Source of the DNA: Pipra filicauda
Taxonomy: Eukaryota > Chordata > Aves > Passeriformes > Pipridae
Length of the DNA stretch: 64,000 bases
NCBI RefSeq assembly: GCF_003945595.2
Contig: NW_024104359.1
Location: 1,217,501 to 1,281,500 of the forward strand
Direction: 5' to 3'
Numbering within the stretch: position 1 is the first letter of the stretch; every line of letters starts with the position of its first letter. The notes under the pieces were generated by a model. It saw only the letters and a program-made list of their open reading frames with translations, was not told the DNA's origin and did not search any database. The position numbers and the translations under genes were made by a program. Positions 34,508 through 47,272 of this stretch are shown here, in pieces.

Positions 34508-37500
34508 AGCTATCTTTATATGTTTTGTCTTTATATTATATGTAATATTTTATGTTGGCTCTGATAAGTCAATGTATTTTAAGTGAAGAAAAATTAGAAG
34601 CTCATTAAATTTAGCATATTAGCAACATAAAGGGCTTAACCAGATGAAGGAACAATGAATATAAATTCAAACTAATAGACACACTTTTTCTTCTTTATTA
34701 AATAAAACATCTTATTTTCTAATGGAGCATCTGGCTTTTTCCAAAGGAAACTATCAGATGAAGCAAATGATGGAGGGGAGTGTGATCCTTGTCACTCAGC
34801 CACATACAGCAGGTGCTCAGGCTCTGTTCTGATATTCCAGTTTTAACACCTACCAGCACATTTTCTCAGGTGGTTTGTTGGGTATATTTGAGGTATTTCC
34901 CTCATTTTTTCACCTTCTCCTCGTGGTTGGAAATATGTTTCTGGTAGGAACAGCTTGTAAGAAAAAAAAAGAGCATCCTAAGAGATCTTTAAAAAGCCAA
35001 TGGGTCCTTTGTGAGAGATGTCAAACATATCAGTGGTGGCTAAAGAGCAAATCTGTTGTCTGATAGCAGGAATGAGCCAAGGCTTAGCAGATTACCTGCA
35101 ATAGCTTTATTTCCTATATCCTATGGCAGTTTTATTTTCACAGTGAAGGCCTGGATGTAACTCTTGAAGGTGAGGAAAAAAAAATTCAATTCCCCCATTT
35201 GCTGCTGGAAGCTCATCACCAGGCAGCAGCAGCAGCAGGAGGAGCTGTTAATGTGAATCATGTGTTCCTGTGACACTGGGTTAAATTTATTGTAATGTAG
35301 TTAGAAATATTTTACTGAACAGAATTTTAAAAATGTAATTGCGTGGCAGAAAGCAAATTTAATCATGAGCAGCAGCAGCTCAAGAACCCTTTGCAGTTTC
35401 AAACAGAGAAACCAGAGAGGAGAGACTGTCAATTTGATCTTTATTACGATAAGGATTTAGAATAGAACCAGCACTCCCGAGTGTTTCCTTGAATTAGCAG
35501 CTTTTCCAAAGCGTTCAGTACCTGGCTGAAATAAAAGTAGATTCTGTAAAGAATTTTAAAATAAAGTGTTGAAATGTCTTTTCAACAACAGAAAGGAGAT
35601 ATTTTAATGCACTGTTCCTTTTGTACCCCCAGCAAATACAGTGCCTGTGCTTGTGAGACAGAGAAGTAGATTTGTCTCTTCCCTGATTTACAGATAAATC
35701 CAGCTTTGCTCTTTCTTGCCCAACATAACCCTGTTTGCATTTCAGCAGGATGTTGACTGGACTTCTCTAGTACATGATGAAAATTATAACAGTCTTTCTG
35801 TGGGTGTCACCTCTCCGATTTTGGGTTGTTGTTCCGGCAAGAAAAACAAGTTTCCAAGGCTGTTCAAAAGCAGGACCTCGTTCCTTTCTTATTTTTGATT
35901 GTAGTTTTGTATAAATTCAGAATCTTATCAGACTCCCTCATAGCAGAACGCTTGGTCAGATCCTTTCCTTACCCTTCTATTATTTTTCAGTACCACTTCT
36001 GAGAGAACCAGCTTAAATGTAACAGAATTACAACAATGCCTACACAGAACGGATTGTGTATAAAGGCTGTATACATTCAAGATAAGAATTTTATAATTAA
36101 TTTCATTATAAAAAATTTCTTTCTTGATTTTTCTTTAGCTTCTTTTCTGAAGCAAATACTTCAAAGCAGTGAGAAGCAAGAAGAAGATGCACATTTTATC
36201 TCTGTCTCTGAGAGATGAACTTTTAAGAGACAACATTTTTTACTGGTTAAGTACAACTGGAAAACATCTCTTTCATCATTTTTATCACCTTTTATCACCT
36301 TTATCAATTTTCTCATTAGGCACCAAACATAAGGATGAACTTGATTTCAAATTCTGACAGAAAAATGGTCACTGACTGACATGAATGGCTTGATGCACTC
36401 ACTCTAAAACAGACAATTCCAGATTATATGGCATTTTATTTCACATAGGAAGAAATTAATCACTGTATAGAGCAACAAAAAAAGTCTGAGCTTCACCCTT
36501 TAGCTCTGAGTAACAAATTGTTTTAAGTAGATTACTAATAATTATGAGCCATGACATGAGCCTAAGAGTTTAATATCACTATTTAATCACATGTGGATTG
36601 GATCCACTAGGCAGCATCATGACTCAGTTTATCCCTGTTTCATTATTTATCCTGTGGGGGTAATAATAACCGGAAAGAGCAATGAAACACAATAGAGAAC
36701 TTCAGCTTATTGATGCCTTTTTTTTTTGTAGCTTCCAGCCAACATTTAAATTGCACTTTTTCATGGGAAAAATTCCTCTACTTTCTTCAAAGACAGAACT
36801 TGTCCATGATGCAAAATATAGCCAGTCAGCATTAACCTAAATGGGTGAAATGATGTAAGTGTAGCTTAGTTAAATATTTAAATTTAGTATGTTTGGGAAA
36901 GAGTCTGAAAAGTGTGAAGGCAAGAATCAGTTTTGTCTAAATGAAAAATGACAAAAAGCATTAAACTGCATATATGTCAAAGAAATGAAGTAAGATTTCA
37001 ACCAGGTGAATGAGAGACTATAGGTAAGAGAGTGCTTAGTAAGTAATTCATTGAGGGAAAACTTTCTTAATTCAAATTTCTAAGTATTTAATTGCTTTGT
37101 GAAGTAGAATGGAAAATTAATTAAAAAACTGAAAACAGTCATGACATTTAACTCTACTCAAAGTGAAAATGGGGGGAATGAATCAGACAATGTGAGGGGG
37201 GAAAAGAGGAGGAAAAAGTTCAGCATTAAGCAGGCAAAAATGAGGTACAAAATTAATGTTTTTCAACCTCGTGAGTATTTCCAGAGTGCTCATCAGAGGT
37301 CTGGCTTTTGTAGCTTCTTGGTCTTTATCTAATGACTTAATCACAGAAAAAAAAAATCTTTCTTTTTTCTCTTTTCTGCTTCATTTTCTGATTGTCTTCA
37401 ACAAGGTAAGGTTGTGAAAAAAATTAACATGGACCTGAAAATTTGAACTTTCAGGGGAAGAACTTTAGAATTTTAAGAGGGAGCATAGCACATTTCTCCT

Positions 37501-37696
37501 TAAAATTAAAATTCTCCCTTCACCTTAAGCCCATAAGCCCTTTTGTCTGAAGTTTTAACAAAGTCTTTAACGGGGGATTTGGTTTCTTCTGCTGGCTTAA
37601 AATACTTCATGTATTTAATATAGACTGTCTAAATACAGAGTGTGTTGGATGAAAAGGTGACAGAGATACTGAAGAATGTTTCTATGACAGTTATTT
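34508..37696. other. Unique AT-rich non-coding sequence
   Basis: No gene or transposon. It includes a short (GCA)5 run at about 35224-35238, an AGCAGCAGCAG run near 35370, and a partial TTTATCACC duplication near 36280-36305. Confidence 0.55.
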
Positions 37697-37885
37697 CACA
37701 TATAATCAGAATTTTATATAATATATATGTCAAAAATATATATTATAAAATACATGCTTTTTATAAATTATTTAGCTTATATTTTGTCCAATATTGTATT
37801 ACATTTAATATAGTGTGAAATTGTAACAGATACATTTATATATATATATAAAGCATAGTATATAATATTAAACATATTATGAAAG
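37697..37885. repeat. Very AT-rich block with TA runs
   Basis: Almost pure A/T with imperfect TA repeats (about 37715-37750 and 37836-37851), including an imperfect inverted repeat around ATATATAT...ATATATAT. Such blocks unwind easily and may attach to the nuclear matrix; that role is only inference. Confidence 0.7.
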
Positions 37886-38388
37886 TGGACTATCAACATG
37901 AACAGTTCCCCTGTCCAGGAATATATTCCTTATATTCCATATTTTGGGGAGGAATGGGAGTACTTTTATTCAATATAGACCACATTGAAACCAAAGGAGA
38001 GTGAGACATGAACTTCACTGTATTTATGGAAGTATTTATTTCCTTTTATCTCCTGATACTTAACATGGAAATTTAGATTACAGATACAGTTTACAGTACA
38101 TTTATTTCTCCTTAGGACTGGTCTTTGAACTCTATTTCTGGGAATGGATTGTCCCAGCCTGAGTTTAAACCACTTTAATTAACTCTAGGAAGAAGAGAAA
38201 AGCTGTTTGGGAAAGGCAGTTGTAAACACCTTAAAAAAATCCAGAGGAGGAATATCAAGATTCCTTTGGATTCTCAGTTTCAATCAGGTAGTTTTGTGTG
38301 AGTCTGATGGGAACCACTGATGGTCCAACCCTGCTCCCTTGTTCACTCTCACTCCCATCCTGACAAATCAAGCCATTAGAGCCAGCAG
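37886..38388. other. Unique non-coding sequence
   Basis: Nothing recognised. Confidence 0.6.
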
Positions 38389-38468
38389 GACTATTCCACA
38401 TGAGCAAATAAATACTGACTGTGAGTAAGACTATTCCACATGAGCAAATAAATACTGACTGTGAGCAA
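38389..38468 (+). repeat. 40-bp tandem duplication, nearly identical
   Basis: Two adjacent 40-bp units (38389-38428 and 38429-38468), each starting GACTATTCCACATGAGC and ending GACTGTGAG.AA, differ at a single base (T versus C). The near-identity implies a recent event that may be absent in relatives. Confidence 0.97.
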
Positions 38469-39680
38469 GTAGGACAGAAAAGGCCCTTAGTGGCTGCACT
38501 AAGAAACCGATTTAAAGAATAGTTAGCAAGAGGCCAGAGGAAGTGGGCCAGAAAAATCCCATATTTCCAGCCAGAAATGTGCCAGACCTTGAGCTCAAAG
38601 GTCTGAAAATACTCTCATCACACACACTTAAAAAAAACATTCTGCATTTTTCACGAAACTTTAATTTATTTATAACTGAGCTCAACACCAGATTCCCTTT
38701 CCCCAAGTTTGTTTTACCAAACAGTCCTATGCAGGTATAGAAGGAGACATTATAGGGGTAAATATTGAAATATGTTGATTTTAATTACTTATTAAGGTTA
38801 TTTCATGTGTTTGTGTTTAATGTTGTTGTTTCAGAAGGAATAGCCAAGAGAAAATGGATTAACTCTGCCACGTGTGACCAATGAACTAGTGAGAAAATAA
38901 TTTGGGAAAACCATACATTGGATCAGATCCTGGGTTTTGTTCAAAGTTTCAAATAAACAAACAGGAGATGAAAAGATGTTTCACATGGAGGCTTTGATTT
39001 CACATTTTGAGGTTTCACATTTTGCAGCCTTGAAGTTCAAGTACTGAGGGCACGTGTGGCTTTTAGGGGGGCTTGATTTTTTAAGTCAGACTGACTTTTG
39101 ATCACAAGTCATGTTTGTGAATAGTCAGAGAGCAAAATGCCTTCCATCAGACAAGTGGCATCAGCCTAGTTTTCCTCTGGGAATAAGGAGAGAAGCCATT
39201 TAAGCCTTAGTGGAAATGGTTGGGCATTACACTGATTTCTGGGTTTTTGGAGAGCTGCTTCTCTGCTGCATTAACCCCCCAACCTCACCTCCTGAAAAAA
39301 GGACAGGACCCACTGGAGGAACAGTGCTGCTTCTTACCTATTTTGTGAGCTCTCTAGTGCTCCTCAGAGCTTTGTGGATTAAAAACCAGAAGACATATGG
39401 ATTCTGTTTATAATTGAGGATATTTACTGCATTGTACCATGATATAAGATATATTTACATTGGTTAGAAACCCTCCTTTATATCCTACCTAAAACAACAG
39501 CCCTACACCTGATAGAAACAATTACCTGGTAGAAAATAGTATCAGAAAGTGAGTTTTCTTCAAAATACCCTACATGTTGTTCCTTTAGGTTGCCCAGTTA
39601 TTTAGCAGCCACTGCAATCTTCAAGAAGCTTTGGCTCAGAAGGGTTTCTATTTCTGACCTTAAAAACTACAAGAATAGGG

Positions 39681-39682
<2 letters not shown>
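38469..39682. other. Unique non-coding sequence
   Basis: No gene seen. Contains a 15-bp direct repeat built on TTTCACATTTTG (38998-39025). Confidence 0.55.

Positions 39683-39708
<26 letters not shown>
39683..39708 (+). repeat. T26 homopolymer
   Basis: Twenty-six consecutive T. No retrocopy body or AATAAA-type signal was seen beside it on either side. Confidence 0.9.
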
Positions 39709-39712
<4 letters not shown>

Positions 39713-40133
39713 AAGCCTTGTTTCTTTGGAGGTGCAGTTGGGTTTCCTAAAGAGATATCAACTTCTGTTTGGTTTAATATTGAGAGAGAGAGAGTTCTAT
39801 AGGAAGGAATTTAATATCAAGTTTGTTCAAAGTTAGAGAGGAAAAAGATGGCAACGTAGTACATCCTTTTGGACAAAGGGAAACCTTCTGGGAAAGTCTG
39901 AGAAATGAAAAAGCATTGATCCCTTCTCTCTGTGATTAATAGGCCAGCGAGGAGTTGGTGTTTTGAGCTGAGTTTCTGGCCATTTGGGCAATCTTTTCAT
40001 TGAAGATGAACATTTAGCCACAGGCTGAAGTTTTTCCTGCACCTTCCTGTAGATAAGCAGTTTATTTTGAAGTCAGTGATCAACTGCACTTTAATGACAG
40101 AGATGGTTAATTCTGTTCTCATTTCTGCGATTT

Positions 40134-40173
40134 CATTTGCATTTGCATTTGCATTTTTCCATTTGCATTTGCA
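40134..40173 (+). promoter_or_regulatory. ATTTGC hexamer array with four POU octamer cores
   Basis: The hexamer ATTTGC repeats in two runs and creates four exact ATTTGCAT octamers (40135-40142, 40141-40148, 40147-40154, 40161-40168). ATTTGCAT is the reverse complement of ATGCAAAT, the classical Oct/POU binding site. Six-base periodicity means overlapping sites cannot all be occupied. It could be simply a degenerate microsatellite; function is untested. Confidence 0.55.
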
Positions 40174-40175
40174 AG

Positions 40176-40193
40176 GAAATGCAATTGCATTTC
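40176..40193. repeat. 18-bp perfect palindrome
   Basis: GAAATGCAATTGCATTTC equals its own reverse complement. It sits 2 bp after the octamer array and contains two inverted half-octamers (ATGCAAT/ATTGCAT), which could bind a POU or C/EBP-type dimer. Confidence 0.9.
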
Positions 40194-43100
40194 TTTCAGT
40201 GGCAGTGGCAGGAAAAATCCAGGACTGGGATCTCTGACTGTAACACTCAGCAAACAATCCGTGATGAATAATTCACCGGGTGAGTTCCGAGACTGTTTCT
40301 CTACATGGAGTCATCACGAGCAGATTATCATTCCCCTGAATGTATTCATGATTAGGCTGAACTTTGGTGAGTTGTTTTCCTTTGTGGATTAACTGTCAGC
40401 AATTAACTGCATGCCTGGTTCTTGATATTTAGCGTTTGAGGGGTGGTAATTTGTGGTGAAAGGCTTTCACTGAAGGCTTCTTTTACTGCAGGTCTCCAAA
40501 GGAATGGGTTGGAAGACAGTGTGGAGAGGAGAAAAGTTTCTTAAAGGAATACAGGAAGATGTTTGTTATTTTCGGAAGAAAATATTTCCCTCTTAACAAG
40601 AGCAGAACCAGACATCTGCTATGGAAAATAAAGAGGATAGCAATGTAATAAAACCAAGGGAATTCTGCTTGGAACTGCAGGCATGTGAGGAGTTGGGACA
40701 CCTGTGATGGACAGATCATCTCTAGCAACAAAAGGAACTGTTACCTTACTTGTTCTTAGTCAAAACATTTTAAACATGACATAAACTAACAGAAATTACT
40801 GAAATCTCTGTAAAACCAAGGGAGGCTGAACTTCCATACCCCTACTTGTATTATCAAAGCCATCCCTGGCTCTGAGTTTATTGAACTGGAACTCAATCCT
40901 CACACCACCATTTCCATGAATTACTATTTCAGAATAGCAAAAGTGCTGCTGTGACAATATTTACTTTATACCAGTGTGTTTATGTTTAAATCATCCCTCT
41001 CCCTTTGCGCCGTCAAGTTTTCCTCAGTCCTAACAGAAATAGTTATTAGAGTCATTACATTATATTTTATTATCCAGTACTCACATTTTAACTCACATTG
41101 TATAACAAAAATAATTTGGTCTTATCTTTCACTTAGGATTTAGTTGAATTCTCTTCAACCTGTGTCCAGCTGAATTCTCTCCCAATAATACAGCTTAGGT
41201 TTATCAGACACTATGAAATAAATATTGCCTTTTAAAAGCCTTACTGCTGCTGTCTACACCCTTTCTATTCACTGGCTGAAGATTGCATATATTTATTTTC
41301 CTTCTTGTCTGTACTTTCGCTGATTCTACTCAGTTATTACTTTCCTGGTGTGTGAAAAACTCAGTAAAATTGCTGAAACTTTTCAGGAACAGAAACACTG
41401 GGGGAAATAAAAAAAAAAAAGAGTCTCAGTTTCTGAAGTGAAGACTCCACTGCAGAACAGTTGTGATCTCTGTCATGATCTGCTCCATCACTTTCCTTCG
41501 TGGGTGGAATTTTATTTCTCCCTTTGTGTTCCTGACTCACAGAGCCTTTGATAAAAGTGCTGGAGAAAGCAGAGGAGTGAGGGCACAGAGCAGCCCTTAA
41601 AACTGGGCTTGTCCTGGGGTGAAATCCAAGTTATTCCCTAAGAAATTAGTCCTGAGCTGAGCAGGAGGGTCGGGACTTTCCATCCACAAAACCCCACGGG
41701 CAGAGAGTCGCTTGGAAAGTCTTCCTGTGATCCATGTGGGCAGCAGCAGCAGTGCTGGGGAACCCAGAGGGAGAAAGCTGTGTTTAATTCCTCTCTTGTA
41801 CTAACACTTTTTAGCTCTTAGCTCGCTTAAGCAATTTATATTATTGTTTCTAACAGCCCAAAATCAGCGTGATGATGCCATGGACCAGTAGGACTTGTTT
41901 GCCTGAAGAAAATCCCAACTCCATAAATATACATAAAACAACGTATCTCTAAAAGGACATAATGTTATCATACAAGAATAATATATAAGCATGTATAATA
42001 TCTAATTCTATATGAAAATCATACTTTTTTTCCTAAATCTACTGCTTTTCAATTATATACTTACAATATTATTGCATATCTGTATGTACAGATAGGAACA
42101 AAACACAGAGGATTTTTTATTAGAACTAAAAATTCAGAAGAAAAAGTCTGTGAGAGTAAAGCTCTCAAGAAAAAAAGACAGGCTGGAATATTTATGAATT
42201 CTTTACAGGCACTAAATAACAGAGTTATTCTGCAGAGACTAAGGGCTAAATGGAGAAAGGTGAAATGAGATGGAAGACACTTTAATTGAACGTACGTCTG
42301 TCAAAATTCTTCCTCAAATGTTGGATGAAAAATGACTGGCTAAACCTCTTAATTAATCAATTCTGGGACAAAAAAATAGCGTGTCAGGCACAATTTCAGT
42401 TTTTGTAATACTTGATGGGTTTGAGTTAATTGTAAATTTATTGCCCAAATAAACCTGAAAGGGAGATGAACTGGAAATAATCCATGTATAGGAAACAAGA
42501 GGTTGCAACTAAAAATGCACCTTTCTCTTTCTTGGGTGTGTACAACACCCATTGAAGCAACAACAATCCCAGAAGGAAAATATAATCCATAAAACACTTT
42601 AGGATTGTATTCACATTGTGCAGTGGATCAAATGTTTTCTGGAAGTGAATTCATTGCTTTTGATGAAGTTACATCACAGACAAGTTCAGTTCAGTGTATT
42701 TAATTTCCAGAACAAGTATTGAGCTGGGGAAGGGTGTTTAAGCTCATAATTGGCACACCAATGTGTGGCAGAGAAGTAAATATGTTATTAATTAGGAGCT
42801 AAATATTGACACATAGCGAGATTAAATTATATCAAAACATTCAATGTAACTTGCTTAATGCACTATTAGGTATCCAAATATTGTGTGCATGGAATTGTAA
42901 TTATATGCTTGGATTCTGTACTGATTGTGTGGCAAGAAAAAATCAGATTTCTCCAAACACTTGGGGCTGACCTGTCTTTGCCCTGGCAGAAGTCAATGAC
43001 AGAATTATCCAGGATTTTGCTTTGTGTGGTTGATAAAACTCATCACAGGGAAATGTTGTGTTGTTGCTCCCATGGACACGGACTTTCCATGGGGATCTGA

Positions 43101-44049
43101 GCTACTGCACAAAGGTGAGCCTCAATTTATTGTTAAGTGTTGCACTTCATTACAGGAGAAAACAGTGTCACTGAGCCTCAGCTATTAAGGACTAAACATT
43201 TGGCTTTTGATCTCTCTGTGTCAGGGGTGTGAGATCAAATTCTTGGCACTGAAAACCTCCCAAAAAATCCATAAAAGTAACTTTTTGTAACGCATACAGG
43301 TGTTTCTCAAAACAAAAGCTGAAGAAACCCCTGAGAAAGGTAGAAAGGCAGATTTTTCCCATAGGATTCAGACCCTCAGAACAAGTGACATGAGAATTTG
43401 CAGCACCCTGAGGACTTTGGAGATGCTCGAAAGCTGAGAAAACAGAAGGGAATATGAATTATTAGTTTGTGTCATTGGTCTTACATCCTTGCTGCAGAGA
43501 CATCAACCCTAACAGAATATACTAATTTCAATCCTTATCTCAGCTGGATGAGATTCATTAAAAGCTGAAATATATATATATATTAATTTTTAAATGAAAG
43601 CACTTTAATATAAATTAAAAAATAATATAGTTTTTAACACATGGGGATTTTTTTTGGCTTTGGAGGGTTGTTTTACTGTGTTTTGAGTTTGGTTTTTGTA
43701 TTTATTTATTTTTTGCTTTGTTCTGTTCATTTGGTTTTCATTGCTTTTTTTGTCAGTGTGTTTTTTTTACGTTGCTCTTTCTTGGTTTTATTTTTGTTTG
43801 TTTTTTTCTGGGAAACACTAACGAGATATTTTAAAGCATTTTTTTCATGGATCTCATACTTTGGCTCTTGTTCAGGGTATATTTTGTTCTTAGTAGGTGA
43901 AAAGTTAAGCCATTAGTGTATAAATATGTATAGGTTTTTAATATCATCACATTGGAAGCGTAAGTCCTTCCTATGTAGCTGATGTAACAAAACCCCTTGG
44001 AATTTAAGTACATTTTTAGAGTGATAACCATTACACTGGATATCAAAGT
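40194..44049. other. Unique AT-rich non-coding sequence
   Basis: Nearly 4 kb with no recognised gene or transposon. Features are minor: a GC-richer segment at 41560-41790, a short (TA)n at 43570-43584, and a G/T-rich patch at 43641-43806 that produces a Phe/Val-rich artefact frame. TAAT-rich sequence at 42740-42900 resembles a weak conserved element. Confidence 0.5.
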
Positions 44050-44350
44050 ACTATTGTGCTAAAAACCCATATATATGCTATTATCACAGCCACAGGTCTG
44101 TGCAAATATGCCTCTTGAAATACCTTTTAATAACTACTTTAAAATGCTTCCACTTACAGATGATGATTATGCATGTGAAATAAATAATTGTGCAAGCATG
44201 CATGGGATGAGGAAAATAATTAGGATAAATAAAATAACTTACACAACGAGGGTAGCCATAAGATTATGGTTGGTCCATTAAAGTCTACGAATATCTGCCC
44301 ATTGACTTCAATTAGCTTTGAATTAGGTACTTAAACAGCAGGAAGCAAAT
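44050..44350. promoter_or_regulatory. Candidate conserved non-coding element
   Basis: Repeat-free block with octamer-like and homeodomain-like words (GCAAATATGC, ATTATGCATG, AAATAATTAGG, CAATTAGC) and no long frame. Inferred from texture only. Confidence 0.2.
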
Positions 44351-46429
44351 GGAATATTCTATTTGATTATCCTGGTCAATGAGCAATGAATGCATAAAAA
44401 TAACCCTCCACAGATCCCACTGGAATCGACCTCTCTAAACTAAGCCAAAGAGCAGCAACTTTTCACAATGTTATTCTTACTTTTTTTTTTTTTTTCCCTG
44501 CCTGAAGCATTCTGGGTGTTTTGGGGTAAAGAAGAACCAATTTTTGTGTCTGTGATGAATTCAGGTGCGGTTTCAAGGTTGCAGAAGAAGAGGAGTCCGC
44601 AAGAGCACAATGTTATGGGAAGTTTCCTTTAAGGAGATTTTTTTTTTTGATGGTTTCAAGCCGTTTTTCACTACCAAGGGTATGTTGTGTGTCCATGGAG
44701 GGACCCAGCAGCCAGTTCAAATGGAAGGGGGGATGTAGAGACTCAAGGCAAACCCTGCAGGGAGTCACCACCTCCTCCTGCTGTGGCTCCCAGGGGCGAG
44801 GGGTGAGAGGCCCCAGTGCTGCCAGCGAGGGGAGACCCTCCCAGAATCAGCACAAATAATGTTTAATGGGCTGAGAAGGCAGTGCTTGGGCAATAAATGC
44901 ATCAATTAACCAAATTTACTAATAGCAGGTCAGCGGTTAATGGAAGGATTCTGAAGTGTTCCAAGCTGTGCATTCCCGCCGTGAATCTCCTCGTGCACAT
45001 CCTTGAGCAGACACTTTGCTCTCTGAGGGTCACTGGTTGATTCCAAGTGTTAATTGACCCCCAGGAATTCCTCCCTGCTGCTGCCCCAGAACACCATCCT
45101 CAGAAAAGCAGGATCTTTCAGGCTGATGGAGGGGATCTTCCTCTGGGCTCCATGTTCTGTATTCCTCCTCAGACCCCTCTTACCCTCTTCTGAAGTGGTT
45201 TAGTATTTATCTCTAGCTTTACCAAGCAGTTGGACTTCTCTGGGTCTGAAAAATACGACCGATTACTTTGTGCCAGCTGTTGTAGGTCTCTAGCGGGAGG
45301 GAATATATTAATTGCTGCAAGCAAACCATATTTTTTTTTGGCCTTTATTAATCCAAAGTTGATCCAAAACATAAATTTGGTCGTGGTTTAGAGAAATATG
45401 GTTTTGGTGCCAGCTGGAAGGAGCAATATTGGAGGACCTCCCTGTTTTCCACTGCTGAATATATTGGAAGGTATCAGAAATGGCTCCCAAGGAACATTTA
45501 GAACTAAGTAAAGAAGAAAAGAACCTTGGTTATCGTTCACCAAATCAGTGTTAAATCTAATTTCACCTAAGGGAAAGTGTACAAAATGGTAATTAAATTG
45601 TAAAAGAAACATGCCTACTAAAATTGAAGATATTGTACAGCTTTTTGACACAATTGCAAGAACAAATGAGACAAGGCACCTTGCTACATCTCAAATATTA
45701 AGTACAAAACACTGAGAACTGGAAACTTTTAAATTAGATTATGCCTTAGAGGCTACAGGATAGGAAATTACAAGATAATAAGTTTTCGGAGTTTATTATT
45801 TTTTGTTATTATTGCTAAGGAAACAAGTGAATTGAAAGGGAGAGGTCAATACAAGGTGAGCGGGCTGCTGGGGAAGAAGAGCTGAGAAACTTTTCAAAAG
45901 CTCAGAGCTGTAGAACTGGCAGAAACACCTCTGGTGACAATGCCAAAGGCAAACAAATACAATGGGGCACTTTTGACCATCCAAACACCAAGTACACACT
46001 CCCTACCCCTTCTCAAACCCAGGAACAAGGATGGCTCAGCACAGGGAGGGGTTTTTGCACCTTGCTGGGTTCAGCTGTGTTGGCCACAGCAATTAAACTG
46101 AGTAGTAGATGCTGTAAACAGAGAATATGTGGTAAAGGAGTGAGATGTGAGCTCAGAAATGGGCCGTCAGGGTGAGGCACAGCCACTCACATCCCGACCG
46201 GAGTTAACACCTGCCATGTTTGAGGAATGACGGGGCAGCTGCAGCAGAGTATCATGGATGTATTCCACAATAACCATTTACATATTGATTAAAACCCATA
46301 ATTTAGATTGCCTCAGGTTGGCTCTGAGCTGTTAGACTGATACCTGGCAGCCTCTAAAGTGTGGATGGGGGAAAATTACCTGTACTGTCAATAGCTGTTT
46401 ACCTATATTAAAATAATTAGCAATCAGAG
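44351..46429. other. Unique non-coding sequence
   Basis: Nothing recognised. GC-richer around 44690-44840 and 45060-45180; T-runs near 44480 and 44640. Confidence 0.55.
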
Positions 46430-46960
46430 TGTACTCCACTGCCTTGCACACAGGGAGTCTAATTAACTTTCTCCTTCGGACTTATACATCCACTAACAAA
46501 CAAATGGAAAGCCATCCCTTGTCCTCCGTCGTGGGAATGTGTCTGTCTGTATTCTGGAGAGGCAGGAGGTTCAAACAAGGACAGGCTTTATGTCAGGGGG
46601 TTGTCACTGTATCTCTTCGGTGGCCTCGCGCCGCCTCATCCAACGCGCAGCGTTATTCCACGTGTTCCACTGAGTGATGCACTGCCACGACAAAGTGTTA
46701 ATCTCCATTAAAAATTTAAAAGACACACAGCTATTTTCACCTGCTGATTCATCTGCAGCCCTTCCCAGCTCAGGCAGCCCTATCCCCCAAGCTATTACAA
46801 ATTACCGGCGAGCCATCCTTCAGTTCACATTCCGGCAGCAGAAGCTGGAGAGTAAAATTGCTTCACGAAAGATGAAGTCCAGCGCTCATCTTTTGCTACT
46901 TAATAGATCACTGAAATGAAACACAGCACGCTGGCCACCAGATACTATTTTATTCTGCAA
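46430..46960. promoter_or_regulatory. CpG-retaining candidate regulatory element or exon
   Basis: The most CpG-rich repeat-free block of the window, with clusters at about 46527-46532, 46616-46652 (GCCTCGCGCCGCC, AACGCGCAGCG) and 46804-46840. It includes a perfect CACGTG E-box at 46659-46664. An 81-codon frame (46674-46919) ends in a basic, helix-like stretch (NYRRAILQFTFRQQKLESK), but no splice sites or family are recognised. CpG content well above its surroundings suggests constraint or germline hypomethylation. Enhancer, minor promoter or orphan exon all remain possible. Confidence 0.35.
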
Positions 46961-47139
46961 ATACATCAACGTGGTTGTGCCTTTCTGTGGTGGGAGGCTT
47001 TTGACTAGTCCTGTAGCAGTTTGTGCTCATCTGCTTGAGGATTTGAGGAAGCTCAGTGCCCTCCTGCAGAGAGCAGAGCCAGCTTACACTTGGGTGTTGA
47101 AGGCTGAAAATAAGAAAATTTCATCCGTGGCAGTGATCA
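46961..47139. other. Unique spacer
   Basis: Short segment between the CpG-retaining block and a CR1 fragment; nothing recognised. Confidence 0.6.
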
Positions 47140-47272
47140 GAGAATCATGGAATCACAGAGTGGTTTGGGTTGGAAGGGACCTTAAAGATCATCTCGTTCC
47201 ACCCCCTGCCATGGGCAGGGACACCTTCTCCTAGCCCAGGTTGCTCCAAGCCCCGTCCAACCTGGCCTTGAT
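47140..47272 (-). mobile_element. CR1 LINE 3' end, minus strand
   Basis: Shows AGAATCATGGAATCACAGAG, TGGTTTGGGTTGGAAGGGAC, CCACCCCCTGCCATGGGCAG, and GGTTGCTCCAAGCCCCGTCC. It is among the best preserved copies here, 5'-truncated after CAACCTGGCCTTGA. Confidence 0.97.

Noticed and set aside
35716..35898. Possible exon after a CAG acceptor near 35747 (QDVDWTSLVHDENYNS)
   Set aside because: No donor site follows before the stop, and no family is recognised.
39683..39708. T26 as the tail of a reverse-strand retrocopy
   Set aside because: No gene-like body, polyadenylation signal or target-site duplication was seen.
43641..43916. 91-codon Phe/Val-rich frame
   Set aside because: Product of a G/T-rich patch, with no domain and no conservation evidence.
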